Positions 7,740 through 13,924 of a DNA stretch of 15,035 nucleotides are shown here, piece after piece. The notes beneath the pieces were generated by a model. That model was given only the letters and a program-made list of their open reading frames with translations, had not been told where the DNA came from and did not search any database. Location: NCBI GenBank assembly GCA_030631725.1, contig DAOVKO010000023.1, positions 1 through 15,035 on the forward strand, read 5' to 3'. Numbering within the stretch: the first letter of the stretch is position 1; each line of letters begins with the position of its first letter. Origin of the DNA: Actinomycetes bacterium (GTDB lineage: Bacteria > Planctomycetota > Phycisphaerae > JAACET01). Made by a program: the position numbers and the translations under genes.

Positions 7740-7777
7740 ACCTGTTCTGCTGGTGAGCGTCTCGTCAGGTTTGACCA

Positions 7778-8512
7778 ATGCGCATAGATGTTCTTACTCT
7801 TTTTCCGGAGGCTTTTGAAAGTATACTGAAGGTCAGTATAGTCCAGCGGGCCCGGCAAAAAGGCCTGCTGCGGATCGTCCTGAGCAACATCCGGGATTTT
7901 GCCCGCGATAACTACCGGAGCGTCGACGACAAGCCCTACGGCGGCGGGCCCGGCATGGTCATGATGTGCCAGCCGATCTTCGATTGTCTTGAGCAGGTCG
8001 AGGCTGCTGAGGCCACTAAGGGCCGCAGAATCCTGCTTACTCCCCAGGGTCAGCCTTTTACGCAGGAGCTGGCTGGCGAGTTGGCTCAGGATGAACGTCT
8101 GATCCTGATCGCCGGCCGATACGAAGGCTTCGACGAACGGATTAGAATCGCTCTGAAACCTTTGGAACTATCCATAGGAGATTACGTATTGTCTGGCGGG
8201 GAAATTCCCGCTATGGTTATTATTGACGCCGTAACAAGGCTCTTGCCCGGCGCCCTCGGCGACGAGACTTCGATCGAGCAGGAATCTTTTGCCGCCAGCC
8301 TATTGGAGTATCCACAGTATACGCGCCCCGAGGTTTTCCGTGATCTGCGCGTGCCAGAAGTGCTGCTCTCCGGTCACCACGCCAATATCCGAGACTGGCG
8401 ACTGCAACAGGCCCGCGAACGAACTGCCCAGCGTCGGCCTGATCTCTTGACCGCACCCTCGAACAGCAAACAGGAGAAACAAAGTGACTTCCAGGATAAT
8501 CGAAAAAGTTGA
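7778..8512 (+). CDS. trmD: tRNA (guanine-37-N1)-methyltransferase
   Basis: TrmD methylates G37 of tRNAs with SAM and prevents +1 frameshifting. The 244-residue SPOUT-fold protein shows VDDKPYGGGPGM (49-60), LLTPQGQPF (86-94), GRYEGFDERI (113-122), the knot segment LSIGDYVLSGGE (131-142) and LLEYPQYTRPEVFR (175-188). The residue matching the catalytic Asp of the Haemophilus enzyme is Glu here (QES, E169), a conservative change. The ATG at 7778 has a modest AGG upstream. The C-terminal 20 or so residues are polar and extend past the usual end; the last 29 bases overlap the start of rplS, whose ribosome binding site therefore lies inside trmD. Confidence 0.95.
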   Translation: MRIDVLTLFPEAFESILKVSIVQRARQKGLLRIVLSNIRDFARDNYRSVDDKPYGGGPGMVMMCQPIFDCLEQVEAAEATKGRRILLTPQGQPFTQELAGELAQDERLILIAGRYEGFDERIRIALKPLELSIGDYVLSGGEIPAMVIIDAVTRLLPGALGDETSIEQESFAASLLEYPQYTRPEVFRDLRVPEVLLSGHHANIRDWRLQQARERTAQRRPDLLTAPSNSKQEKQSDFQDNRKS

Positions 8513-8867
8513 ACAGGCTTACATCAAGAAGGACCGCCCCGAGTTCAGCGTCGGCGACACCGTCAGCGTATCCGTACGCATCGTCGAGGGTCAGAAAGAA
8601 CGCACGCAGGTCTTCAGCGGTACGGTCATCTCCCGCAAGGGCAAAGGCCTGAATGAAATGTTCACCGTCCGCCGCATCGTTAACAACGAAGGTGTCGAGC
8701 GCATCTTTCCCCTTAATTCTCCTCAAGTCTTGGCTGTCAAGGTCCTACGCTCCGGACACGTCCGTCGGGCCAAGCTTTATTATCTCAGAGATCGCATCGG
8801 CAAATCCGTCCGCTTGCGCGACAAACAAAGGGGACTCGCCCCCAAGAAAACCGCCAAGGCCGACTAA
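8484..8867 (+). CDS. rplS: 50S ribosomal protein L19
   Basis: L19 lies at the 30S-50S interface. The 127-residue protein has the family's core: FSVGDTVSVSVRIVEG, then RTQVFSGTVISRKGKGL, FTVRR and VERIFPLNSP, and the RRAKLYYLRDRIGKSVRL ending, followed by a basic extension. The start is the GTG at 8484 with an excellent AGGAGA ribosome binding site six bases upstream, which places it inside the trmD reading frame. It is downstream of trmD as in most bacteria. Confidence 0.95.
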   Translation: MTSRIIEKVEQAYIKKDRPEFSVGDTVSVSVRIVEGQKERTQVFSGTVISRKGKGLNEMFTVRRIVNNEGVERIFPLNSPQVLAVKVLRSGHVRRAKLYYLRDRIGKSVRLRDKQRGLAPKKTAKAD

Positions 8868-8889
8868 CCGCCCGAAGAAGCCTAGCTTA

Positions 8890-9258
8890 ATGGATCGGCT
8901 CCCCCATAGCACCGCCAAGGGTCAGCAGGGGCAAAAGCTGGCCGAGAAATTCCTCAAGAAAAAGGGCCTGCGCATCCTGGCCCGCAACATTAACACCGGC
9001 CCAGCCGAGATCGACCTGGTTGCTCGCCATCGCCGCGAACTCGTCTTTATTGAAGTCCGCAGTCGCTGGTCCGAATCCGAGGTCAGGCCCGAAGAGACCG
9101 TCAACCGCTCCAAACAGCAGCGCCTTATCCGCGGCGCTCAAGCTTTTCTAAAGTCGCGCCGCTGGGAGGACCGTCCCGTCCGATTCGACGTCGTAGCCAT
9201 TGATGGCTTTACCGACCCCCCAGTCATAAGATATATCCCCGACGCCTTTTCCCTCTGA
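8890..9258 (+). CDS. YraN/UPF0102 family nuclease-fold protein
   Basis: The 122-residue protein belongs to the UPF0102 (YraN) family, which has a restriction-endonuclease-like fold; its cellular role is unsettled. The key stretch is GPAEIDLVARHRRELVFIEV (37-56), giving the E40-x-D42...E55-V-R57 pattern of the PD-(D/E)xK-like core. Arginine stands where many nucleases have lysine, and the usual glycine before EIDL is alanine. The N-terminal GQQGQKLAEKFL has glutamine in place of the family's usual glutamate. The ATG at 8890, 22 bases after rplS, has only a weak upstream site; the frame is open further upstream inside rplS, but that part is a shadow. It is the last gene of the ffh operon. Confidence 0.85.
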   Translation: MDRLPHSTAKGQQGQKLAEKFLKKKGLRILARNINTGPAEIDLVARHRRELVFIEVRSRWSESEVRPEETVNRSKQQRLIRGAQAFLKSRRWEDRPVRFDVVAIDGFTDPPVIRYIPDAFSL

Positions 9259-9271
9259 TACATCAAGGAAT

Positions 9272-9287
9272 TCAGGACTACTCCTGA
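9272..9287. terminator. Weak hairpin at the convergent yraN / radical SAM junction
   Basis: TCAGGA-CTAC-TCCTGA (six-base-pair stem, four-base loop) sits where the ffh operon and the opposing iron-sulfur operon converge and overlaps the stop of the minus-strand gene. There is no T tract on either side, so a role as bidirectional terminator is only possible. Confidence 0.3.
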
Positions 9288-10258
9288 CGACACACACTGT
9301 CAAGGCTGTCGAACAGAAATCGTTGTCGTCGAGCATCCGGCTCCCCGAGCCAATCCCCGGCTATGTGGCAGGAGCCGTTAGCTAGATCGCCATTCTTGCA
9401 CGCGCATATGGAAGTGGCAATACTGTATTGCTGGGCGATCTGCTTGACGCAGCTGTAGATTTTCCTTCGCAGCGGCGCCGGAGGCATTATTACGGACGTT
9501 CCTGCACCGTGCATTGTAAGTGTCGGGCCAGACTCATAGTGGCTCAGTAAAATGTCCAAGGCACGCTTGTCCCGCACGTGGCCCTTGAGCGTCCGAATGA
9601 TGGGGGGCCTTAGGAAGGCTGTGCTGATAGCGATTTGTTTAACTCCGATGCTGGCGATGGCGTTGAGCAACTCGTTTAGATCTTCAGCGTCGTCCGTCAG
9701 TCCCGGCAATATCGGATCGATGCGAATGCGTGTCGACACGCCAGCCTCAATGAGCCTTTTCGCTTGAGATAGGCGAACCTCTGGCGTGGCCGCCCTCGGC
9801 TCGAAGATTTTTAACAGTTCTGTTTTTAATGTTGTTATTCCAATCCCCGCCTGAACCAGAGTGCTGTTAGCACAGAGTAAGCTCATGTGCCGATCCGGAA
9901 TGCGTCCCTTCGTTAGCAAGGCTACGCCGGTCTCGTTGCTGAACAAATACTCGAAGACATTGTAGGCCAAAGCCAGTACCTCGGGGACCGGCTGGAATAC
10001 GTCGCTTGATGGACTAAAATAGACAGCCCGCGGGCGCTTACGCTTACGCGGCAATTCGTCCCGAAGCTTCTCCAACGTGTTTTCATAAAGCCTCACTCGC
10101 CCTTGCCCTGGATTTTGACTGTAGCTGCGAGCGTAGCAGTATAAGCACTGATGCGCACAACCCGCCGTTAGATTGATCGTCGGCAACTTCGAAAGACAGG
10201 CCAACTGCGATGGCGCCAGCACGGCTGCCTTGCGCTTAGCTTTGATGACTTCGGTCAT
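9278..10258 (-). CDS. SPL-family radical SAM protein (COG1533-like)
   Basis: The 326-residue protein is a radical SAM enzyme related to spore photoproduct lyase (SplB/COG1533). The cluster motif is C34-AHQ-C38-LY-C41-YARSY, in the CX3CX2C form. YFSPSSDVFQPVPE (80-93), LLTKGR (115-120) and the RIRIDPILPGL strand fit the SPL-like barrel. The C-terminus carries extra cysteines, C285-A-C287 and C297, which could hold a second cluster or metal. The substrate is unknown; DNA- or nucleotide-base repair is suggested only by family relatedness. The ATG at 10258 has AGGAG nine bases upstream. It is the last gene of a minus-strand operon, 24 bases after the DUF523 gene, and converges on yraN. It is not a true spore gene: nothing nearby indicates sporulation. 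Confidence 0.85.
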   Translation of the reverse strand: MTEVIKAKRKAAVLAPSQLACLSKLPTINLTAGCAHQCLYCYARSYSQNPGQGRVRLYENTLEKLRDELPRKRKRPRAVYFSPSSDVFQPVPEVLALAYNVFEYLFSNETGVALLTKGRIPDRHMSLLCANSTLVQAGIGITTLKTELLKIFEPRAATPEVRLSQAKRLIEAGVSTRIRIDPILPGLTDDAEDLNELLNAIASIGVKQIAISTAFLRPPIIRTLKGHVRDKRALDILLSHYESGPTLTMHGAGTSVIMPPAPLRRKIYSCVKQIAQQYSIATSICACKNGDLANGSCHIAGDWLGEPDARRQRFLFDSLDSVCRQE

Positions 10259-10282
10259 TTAGCCAGACTCCTGTTATCTTAG

Positions 10283-10741
10283 TTACGGCACACGGATCGC
10301 TTTTACGCCACCACGCTTTAGTACTTCGCCTGTAACTCCTTCCCGATCACATGAAGGGCTTCCTCCTTTCAAATAGGCTCGCCGAGCACCTACAATTTCC
10401 GCAATTTCCAATGTGTATTTTGCGCCATTGATATGAAATTGTGTCACATCCTCTCCCGTCTCAGGGGCAATTAGGCGTAATCCCTCATCAAGAACCGCTG
10501 CTCCAGTGCCATGAAGTGTCTCAGAAGTCCTTGGCGTTGGCATACCGCCAAGCTGTTCCGGACAAACCGGAACCAACACATATCTTTTCTTCAAACGTTC
10601 GATGAGTTTATCACGCCTTTTTGGCCTGCGTCCGTGCCAGCGACACGGAATCCCAAGCAAACAAGCACTGATAAGGACAGGTTCAGCATTAATACGGCAA
10701 TCAAAAAGACAACCATTACGATACGACTCCTCCTTTTCCAT
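10283..10741 (-). CDS. DUF523 family protein, TudS-like predicted iron-sulfur desulfidase
   Basis: The 152-residue protein has the three cysteines that define DUF523: C27 (ISACLLG), C60 (VCPEQLGG) and C131 (GGSPSCDREG). In TudS, the characterised member type, the three cysteines hold a [4Fe-4S] cluster that removes sulfur from thiouracil compounds. Other DUF523 proteins may act on other substrates. C33 (IPCRW), the TPR at 69-71 and K125 ahead of SPSC are also present. The C-terminal loop is the short SPSCDREGVTGEVL form. An unusual 20-residue N-terminal extension contains C11 and C15. The ATG at 10741 is backed by GGAGAGG seven bases upstream. The gene is the middle of the three-gene operon, 22 bases after the SPL-like gene. 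Confidence 0.85.
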   Translation of the reverse strand: MEKEESYRNGCLFDCRINAEPVLISACLLGIPCRWHGRRPKRRDKLIERLKKRYVLVPVCPEQLGGMPTPRTSETLHGTGAAVLDEGLRLIAPETGEDVTQFHINGAKYTLEIAEIVGARRAYLKGGSPSCDREGVTGEVLKRGGVKAIRVP

Positions 10742-10763
10742 TGTATTACCTCTCCAAGACGGC

Positions 10764-11936
10764 TCACAGTACGCAGTTGCATCGGCCGAGACTGCTGGTT
10801 AGGCCCAGGCTTTCGAATACAGAACGCTCCTCCAAGCAAAGACTGACATCAAGTTCCGGCTGATACCGGCGAATTACCGATATGAAATGACCATACATCT
10901 TGAGCCTCAGGGATTTTGGATAACGACTGCGGCCATCTGGCAAATTCTCTTGATTACTGCCCAGCGCTTGCGAAATCACATTGTCTGGCCCCAGCTTGTT
11001 TTCCGTCAGTCGCAATGCAGCTGGATAACTACACAATCCGCCCAACGTGATCCGTTCGAACTGGACATTTTCGAGTAGTTCTGAGAGAAAATCCGCATAA
11101 ACTTTCTCCCATTGCTCAACAGGGATAATCGGCATGATAACCGCCCGGATCGGATATCCTGCAGCAGCACATTTTTTCATGGCCTTGATGCGATCGGTAA
11201 CTGACGGCGAATGTGCCTCAAACTGCAAGCAAACACAAGCAGGATTCAGGCTCCAAGACAGAATCGTATGTCCCCGGTGGTCAAGCTTCAGCAGATTATC
11301 TACATCGGCTGACTTGGTGAGCAGTGTTTGCCTTGCCCAGGGATGCTCAGCGAAGAATGGAATAATGATTTGCGAATAGCCAGTGAGCGGATCCAGGGCC
11401 AAGCCGTCCTGAAGCTTGCCAAGATAAAACGCTGTGGGCTTGGCAAGTTTGTTGGCGATGCCATCAATCTGATTCAGTATATCCCATAGATTCAGGAATA
11501 TCTTCACCGTCGGCGAAAACTTCACGCCCGGCGTGCCAGCCAGATAGCAGTATTTGCAATCGTATGGGCAAAAGCCATAGGGCGAAAAATGCCAATAGTT
11601 CGGACAAGTATTGTCCTGCTCCTCGCTAAGGCGGACCGCGCTGTTATGTTCGCCGAACACTAAGGTTTGCTTGCCACGGTAATGAAGCTGCAGGGAATTG
11701 CTGTCATCCAGGCTAATCCGGTTATGAGGCGTGTCGAGTTCTTCGATAACCTCCCCAGCCGGGTAGAGCTTGCATATTCGCTCAACAAGATCCCGACGAC
11801 GTGAGTTGCTAAGGCTACCTTTGCCTAGAATAATCCGCTCAGGCTTAAAGAACTCAACCCGCCTTGGACTAGAAACACGATCAGGATTGTCAAAAAGAGA
11901 TGGAGCGATTACATATCCCCTACTTGCGCTTGGCAC
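10764..11936 (-). CDS. Spore photoproduct lyase-like radical SAM protein
   Basis: The 390-residue protein resembles SplB. Residues 1-110 form an N-terminal domain; the cluster motif is C123-PYD-C127-KY-C130-YLAG. The SPL-like signatures LLTKSADVDNLL and ILSWSLNP, then DRIKAMKKCAAAGYPIRAV and the WEKVYADFLSELL segment follow. About 44 residues after the cluster, where Bacillus SplB has its hydrogen-donor cysteine (C141), this protein reads GKLQDGLALD with no cysteine, so it may not repair spore photoproduct. It ends in RCNCVL, a CxC tail. The GTG at 11936 is the start: an in-frame stop lies just upstream, and AAGAG is six bases ahead. It is first in the operon with the DUF523 and second radical SAM genes. 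G+C is lower than in neighbouring genes by hand counts of a few lines. Confidence 0.85.
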   Translation of the reverse strand: MPSASRGYVIAPSLFDNPDRVSSPRRVEFFKPERIILGKGSLSNSRRRDLVERICKLYPAGEVIEELDTPHNRISLDDSNSLQLHYRGKQTLVFGEHNSAVRLSEEQDNTCPNYWHFSPYGFCPYDCKYCYLAGTPGVKFSPTVKIFLNLWDILNQIDGIANKLAKPTAFYLGKLQDGLALDPLTGYSQIIIPFFAEHPWARQTLLTKSADVDNLLKLDHRGHTILSWSLNPACVCLQFEAHSPSVTDRIKAMKKCAAAGYPIRAVIMPIIPVEQWEKVYADFLSELLENVQFERITLGGLCSYPAALRLTENKLGPDNVISQALGSNQENLPDGRSRYPKSLRLKMYGHFISVIRRYQPELDVSLCLEERSVFESLGLTSSLGRCNCVL

Positions 11937-11942
11937 AGTGGA

Positions 11943-11998
11943 CTCTTACCGCAGACGATGGTTTTGAACATAAGAGCAATGCAAACGACGCCGTCTGC
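11943..11998 (-). promoter_or_regulatory. Possible regulatory leader structure of the Fe-S operon
   Basis: In transcript order the leader contains GCAGACG (11998-11992), CTCTTA (11976-11971), CGTCTGC (11957-11951) and TAAGAG (11948-11943). The first and third can pair (7 bp), and the second and fourth can pair (6 bp). The fourth contains the ribosome binding site of the GTG start. The pairings cross, so they form either a pseudoknot or two exclusive states. Function is inferred only. Confidence 0.3.
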
Positions 11999-12010
11999 AA
12001 AGCCCCAGTA

Positions 12011-12038
12011 TTGATACCCTAACAAATTCCTAACACAA
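12011..12038 (-). promoter_or_regulatory. Weak candidate promoter of the Fe-S operon
   Basis: On the minus strand TTGTGT (12038-12033) and TATCAA (12016-12011) are separated by 16 bases, the spacing seen in other promoters of this window. The -10 matches the consensus poorly. Confidence 0.3.
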
Positions 12039-12137
12039 GTCGAGCACATTTTGAAGAATAATTGGCCTGGCAGCGGCCAGTCCAACCCGCTATCCTCCAG
12101 GAGTGAGCCAACGGACTATCTGTAGCTGGGGACCTCT

Positions 12138-12935
12138 GTGATAACTGATTCTGACCTGCATCTACCCGGCCTCACTGATTCTCACTGCCACCTCACCTCT
12201 GCCGAACTGAGTAAGGACATCCCTGCAGTCCTGGACCGCGCCCGCACCGCCGGCCTGACCCGCCTGCTAACCGTAGGCCAAGGCCTGGAAGATTCCGCTG
12301 ATGCCATCGAGCTGGCCCGCCGCTACCGGCACGTCCGCGCTGCGATAGGTTTTGGCCCTCACGGCGCAGGCAGCGTATCCAGTGACCATTTTGAAAAGCT
12401 CGCCGCTCTTGCCGGGGCCCCCGAGGTAGTCGCTCTGGGCGAAGCCGGCCTGGACTACCACTACGACCACTGTCCCAGAGACATCCAACGCTCGGTCTTT
12501 GCTCAGCAGGTCAGCTTAGCCGCTCGGCTGGACCTGCCGCTTATCATCCACTGCCGCGATGCCTGGAACGATTGCCTCGCCATCCTCGACAATAACAGCC
12601 CCAGCTCAACCAACGGCGTATTTCACTGCTACACCGGCTCGCCTGAGTTAGTACCGCAATTGATTAAGCGGGGTTTTTATGTATCTTTTGCCGGTATGGT
12701 CACGTTTGACAAGGCCAATGACTGCCGAGCCGCTGCCAAAAAAGTCCCCCCCAACCGGCTGCTCATCGAAACCGACGCCCCTTACCTCGCCCCCGAGCCC
12801 CTCCGCAATGCTAAGCCTAACGAGCCGGCCCTGCTGGTGCACACCGCTCGCTTTCTCGCCCAACTGCTCGATATGTCTGCGACTGAATTAGCCCGCCTGA
12901 CCACCGGCAATGCCGCCGATTTGTTCGGCTGGTAA
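12138..12935 (+). CDS. tatD: TatD family metal-dependent hydrolase (DNase)
   Basis: TatD proteins are metal-dependent hydrolases of the amidohydrolase-like barrel fold with 3'-5' DNase activity in characterised members. All expected ligands are visible in the 265-residue product: H16 and H18 (DSHCHL), E102 (GEAGLDYH), H138 (IIHCRDA), H163 (FHCYTG) and D213 (ETDAPYLAP). The end NAADLFGW is also typical. The start is the GTG at 12138, preceded by GGGGA; no in-frame ATG lies nearby and the N-terminus fits the family. It stands alone on the plus strand, with the lower-G+C radical SAM operon divergent upstream and an inverted-repeat region and a convergent tRNA downstream. Its own codons are rich in G and C, unlike the adjacent operon. 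Confidence 0.9.
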   Translation: MITDSDLHLPGLTDSHCHLTSAELSKDIPAVLDRARTAGLTRLLTVGQGLEDSADAIELARRYRHVRAAIGFGPHGAGSVSSDHFEKLAALAGAPEVVALGEAGLDYHYDHCPRDIQRSVFAQQVSLAARLDLPLIIHCRDAWNDCLAILDNNSPSSTNGVFHCYTGSPELVPQLIKRGFYVSFAGMVTFDKANDCRAAAKKVPPNRLLIETDAPYLAPEPLRNAKPNEPALLVHTARFLAQLLDMSATELARLTTGNAADLFGW

Positions 12936-12937
12936 AC

Positions 12938-13084
12938 CAACTGAACAGTTGAACAGTAGACCGCAGGAGAAAAGGCCTTTCTGTGTATCCGGATCCTGGC
13001 TGAATCGCGGCGTAGCCGCGAAGTGCTCTCCTGTCTACTTTCTCCTTTCTCCTGCTCTAGTTGACTCACCTTTGGTGAGTCAAC
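12938..13084. repeat. Inverted-repeat-rich intergenic element between tatD and tRNA-Glu
   Basis: About 147 non-coding bases are packed with nested inverted repeats. CAACTG-AA-CAGTTG lies at 12938-12951. GCAGGAGAAAAGG (12963-12975) faces CCTTTCTCCTGC (13044-13055). AAAGGCCTTT is a palindrome near 12972, TCGCGGC-GTA-GCCGCGA is a hairpin at 13005-13021, and a perfect 11-base-pair hairpin ends the block. The sense-purine arms also share GTAGAC. The structure resembles a small non-autonomous or palindromic repeat, but copy number cannot be judged here. Confidence 0.5.
13060..13084 (-). terminator. Perfect hairpin directly after tRNA-Glu
   Basis: GTTGACTCACC and GGTGAGTCAAC form a perfect 11-base-pair stem around TTT (AAA on the tRNA strand). 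It begins at the base next to the tRNA discriminator position, and one further A-T pair could include that base. No T tract follows on the minus strand, so it could be a rho-independent-like terminator without U run, a processing signal, or part of the repeat element. Confidence 0.4.
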
Positions 13085-13159
13085 TGACCCCGACGGGATT
13101 TGAACCCGTGTTGCAGGGTTGAAAACCCTGTGTCCTGGACCTGACTAGACGACGGGGCC
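13085..13159 (-). tRNA. tRNA-Glu (anticodon TTC)
   Basis: The minus strand folds into a complete cloverleaf. The seven-pair acceptor stem is GGCCCCG with CGGGGTC (one G-T pair) and discriminator A. The D arm starts GTC and ends GAC, with a somewhat long loop containing AGG. The anticodon stem CAGGG/CCCTG encloses TTTTCAA, giving anticodon TTC, and the T arm ACGGG-TTCAAAT-CCCGT is standard. CCA is not encoded. The discriminator base is immediately followed by a long hairpin. Confidence 0.95.
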
Positions 13160-13387
13160 CTCGGCCCATAACAATGCGAGCAGCTTTCCGCTGCTACAGC
13201 CCCAGCTTACCTCCCCCTGCTCCGCTAATCAAGCTTTTTATAACCCCTCTGGCCCCCGAAAATACTTTTGCCTTGATTCTCCCACTTGCTATAATATCTC
13301 CGTCCCATCTGTACCGTCCGTAAACGCGCATCAACCGCGACCGTCTGATTGAAGTTATTGGGGTATAACTTATCAAGGAGTTTCGCC
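13160..13387. other. Intergenic region between tRNA-Glu and the ACT gene
   Basis: The 228 bases between the divergent tRNA and the ACT-domain gene hold the ACT promoter (13268-13295) and a hairpin AGCAGC-TTTCC-GCTGCT (13179-13195) upstream of the tRNA. For the tRNA only a bare TATAAA (13242-13237, minus strand) is visible, without a good -35. Confidence 0.5.
13268..13295 (+). promoter_or_regulatory. Putative sigma70-type promoter of the ACT-domain gene
   Basis: TTGCCT (13268-13273) and a perfect TATAAT (13290-13295) are separated by 16 bases; transcription would start near 13302, giving a leader of about 86 bases. Confidence 0.6.
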
Positions 13388-13774
13388 ATGATTAGAAGAG
13401 CCAAACAGTTCACCGTATGCCTGCCCAACAAGCCCGGTGTCGGGGCCAAATTCTTCTCTGCTCTGGGCAAGACCAATCTGATGGCCGTTTCCGTCGTGGA
13501 CAGTGTTGACTGCTCCACGGTCCGACTGGTAGCCAGCAATGCCACTCAGGCGGCCAAAGCCCTGGCCAAGGTTCGCATCTGTGCCACTACTCAACCTGTG
13601 CTCGTCGTGGATTTACCCAATCTGCCCGGTGCTTTGTTGAAGATTTGCCGCAAGCTCGCCCGGGCCAAGGTCAACATCGAGTATTTCTATGGTTCGGCTG
13701 GGTCCAAAGCCGCCGATGCCCCGGTGGTCCTCAGGGTAAGTTCCATTGCCAAAGCCATGCAGGCCCTGAAGTAG
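13388..13774 (+). CDS. Small tandem ACT-domain protein
   Basis: The 128-residue protein consists of two ACT-type ligand-binding domains and little else. The first spans about residues 7-62 (FTVCLPNKPGVGAKFFSAL, with the PNKPG turn). The second spans about 69-127 (VLVVDLPNLPGALLKICRKL, with PNLPG). ACT domains bind amino acids and usually regulate amino-acid enzymes; stand-alone tandem ACT proteins are common, and their partners are mostly unknown. The ATG at 13388 is chosen because AAGGAG lies seven bases upstream; the frame extends a little further back but without such a site. It has its own promoter and is followed by a GC-rich hairpin before the pseudopilin gene. No amino-acid biosynthetic gene is next to it. 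Confidence 0.85.
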   Translation: MIRRAKQFTVCLPNKPGVGAKFFSALGKTNLMAVSVVDSVDCSTVRLVASNATQAAKALAKVRICATTQPVLVVDLPNLPGALLKICRKLARAKVNIEYFYGSAGSKAADAPVVLRVSSIAKAMQALK

Positions 13775-13865
13775 ACACCTCGCTGCTTGATCTGTAGTAG
13801 ACGTTGTAAATCTAAAACTCCGCAGTCAAGGGTTCGTGCCGTGCAGTCGTTTCCGGAGGACTCCC

Positions 13866-13884
13866 GCGGGGGGCTATCCCCCGC
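13866..13884. repeat. GC-rich hairpin between ACT and pseudopilin genes
   Basis: GCGGGGG and CCCCCGC form a perfect seven-pair stem around GCTAT. No T tract follows, so it is not a classic terminator; it may be a REP-like palindrome or an attenuating stem ahead of the pseudopilin gene. Confidence 0.4.
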
Positions 13885-13924
13885 TACCCCTGCGCGCCAC
13901 ATTGGGAGTTTCACTCAAGCCGAA

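Larger units (their letters stand above)
11937..12137. other. Divergent intergenic region between the Fe-S operon and tatD
   Basis: This 201-base gap holds the leader of the minus-strand operon and the upstream region of tatD. For tatD I see no convincing plus-strand promoter; a GGCC-TGGCAGC-GGCC repeat lies near 12063-12077. No small gene was found. Confidence 0.5.

Noticed and set aside
10511..10846. Plus-strand open frame over the DUF523/SPL junction
   Set aside because: It is antisense to two genes with family motifs and a strong ribosome binding site.
12910..13122. Small open frame between tatD and the tRNA
   Set aside because: It runs through the inverted-repeat element and into the tRNA gene; it is not coding.
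13160..13260. Promoter for tRNA-Glu
   Set aside because: Only a TATAAA without a usable -35 was found; too weak to list as a feature.
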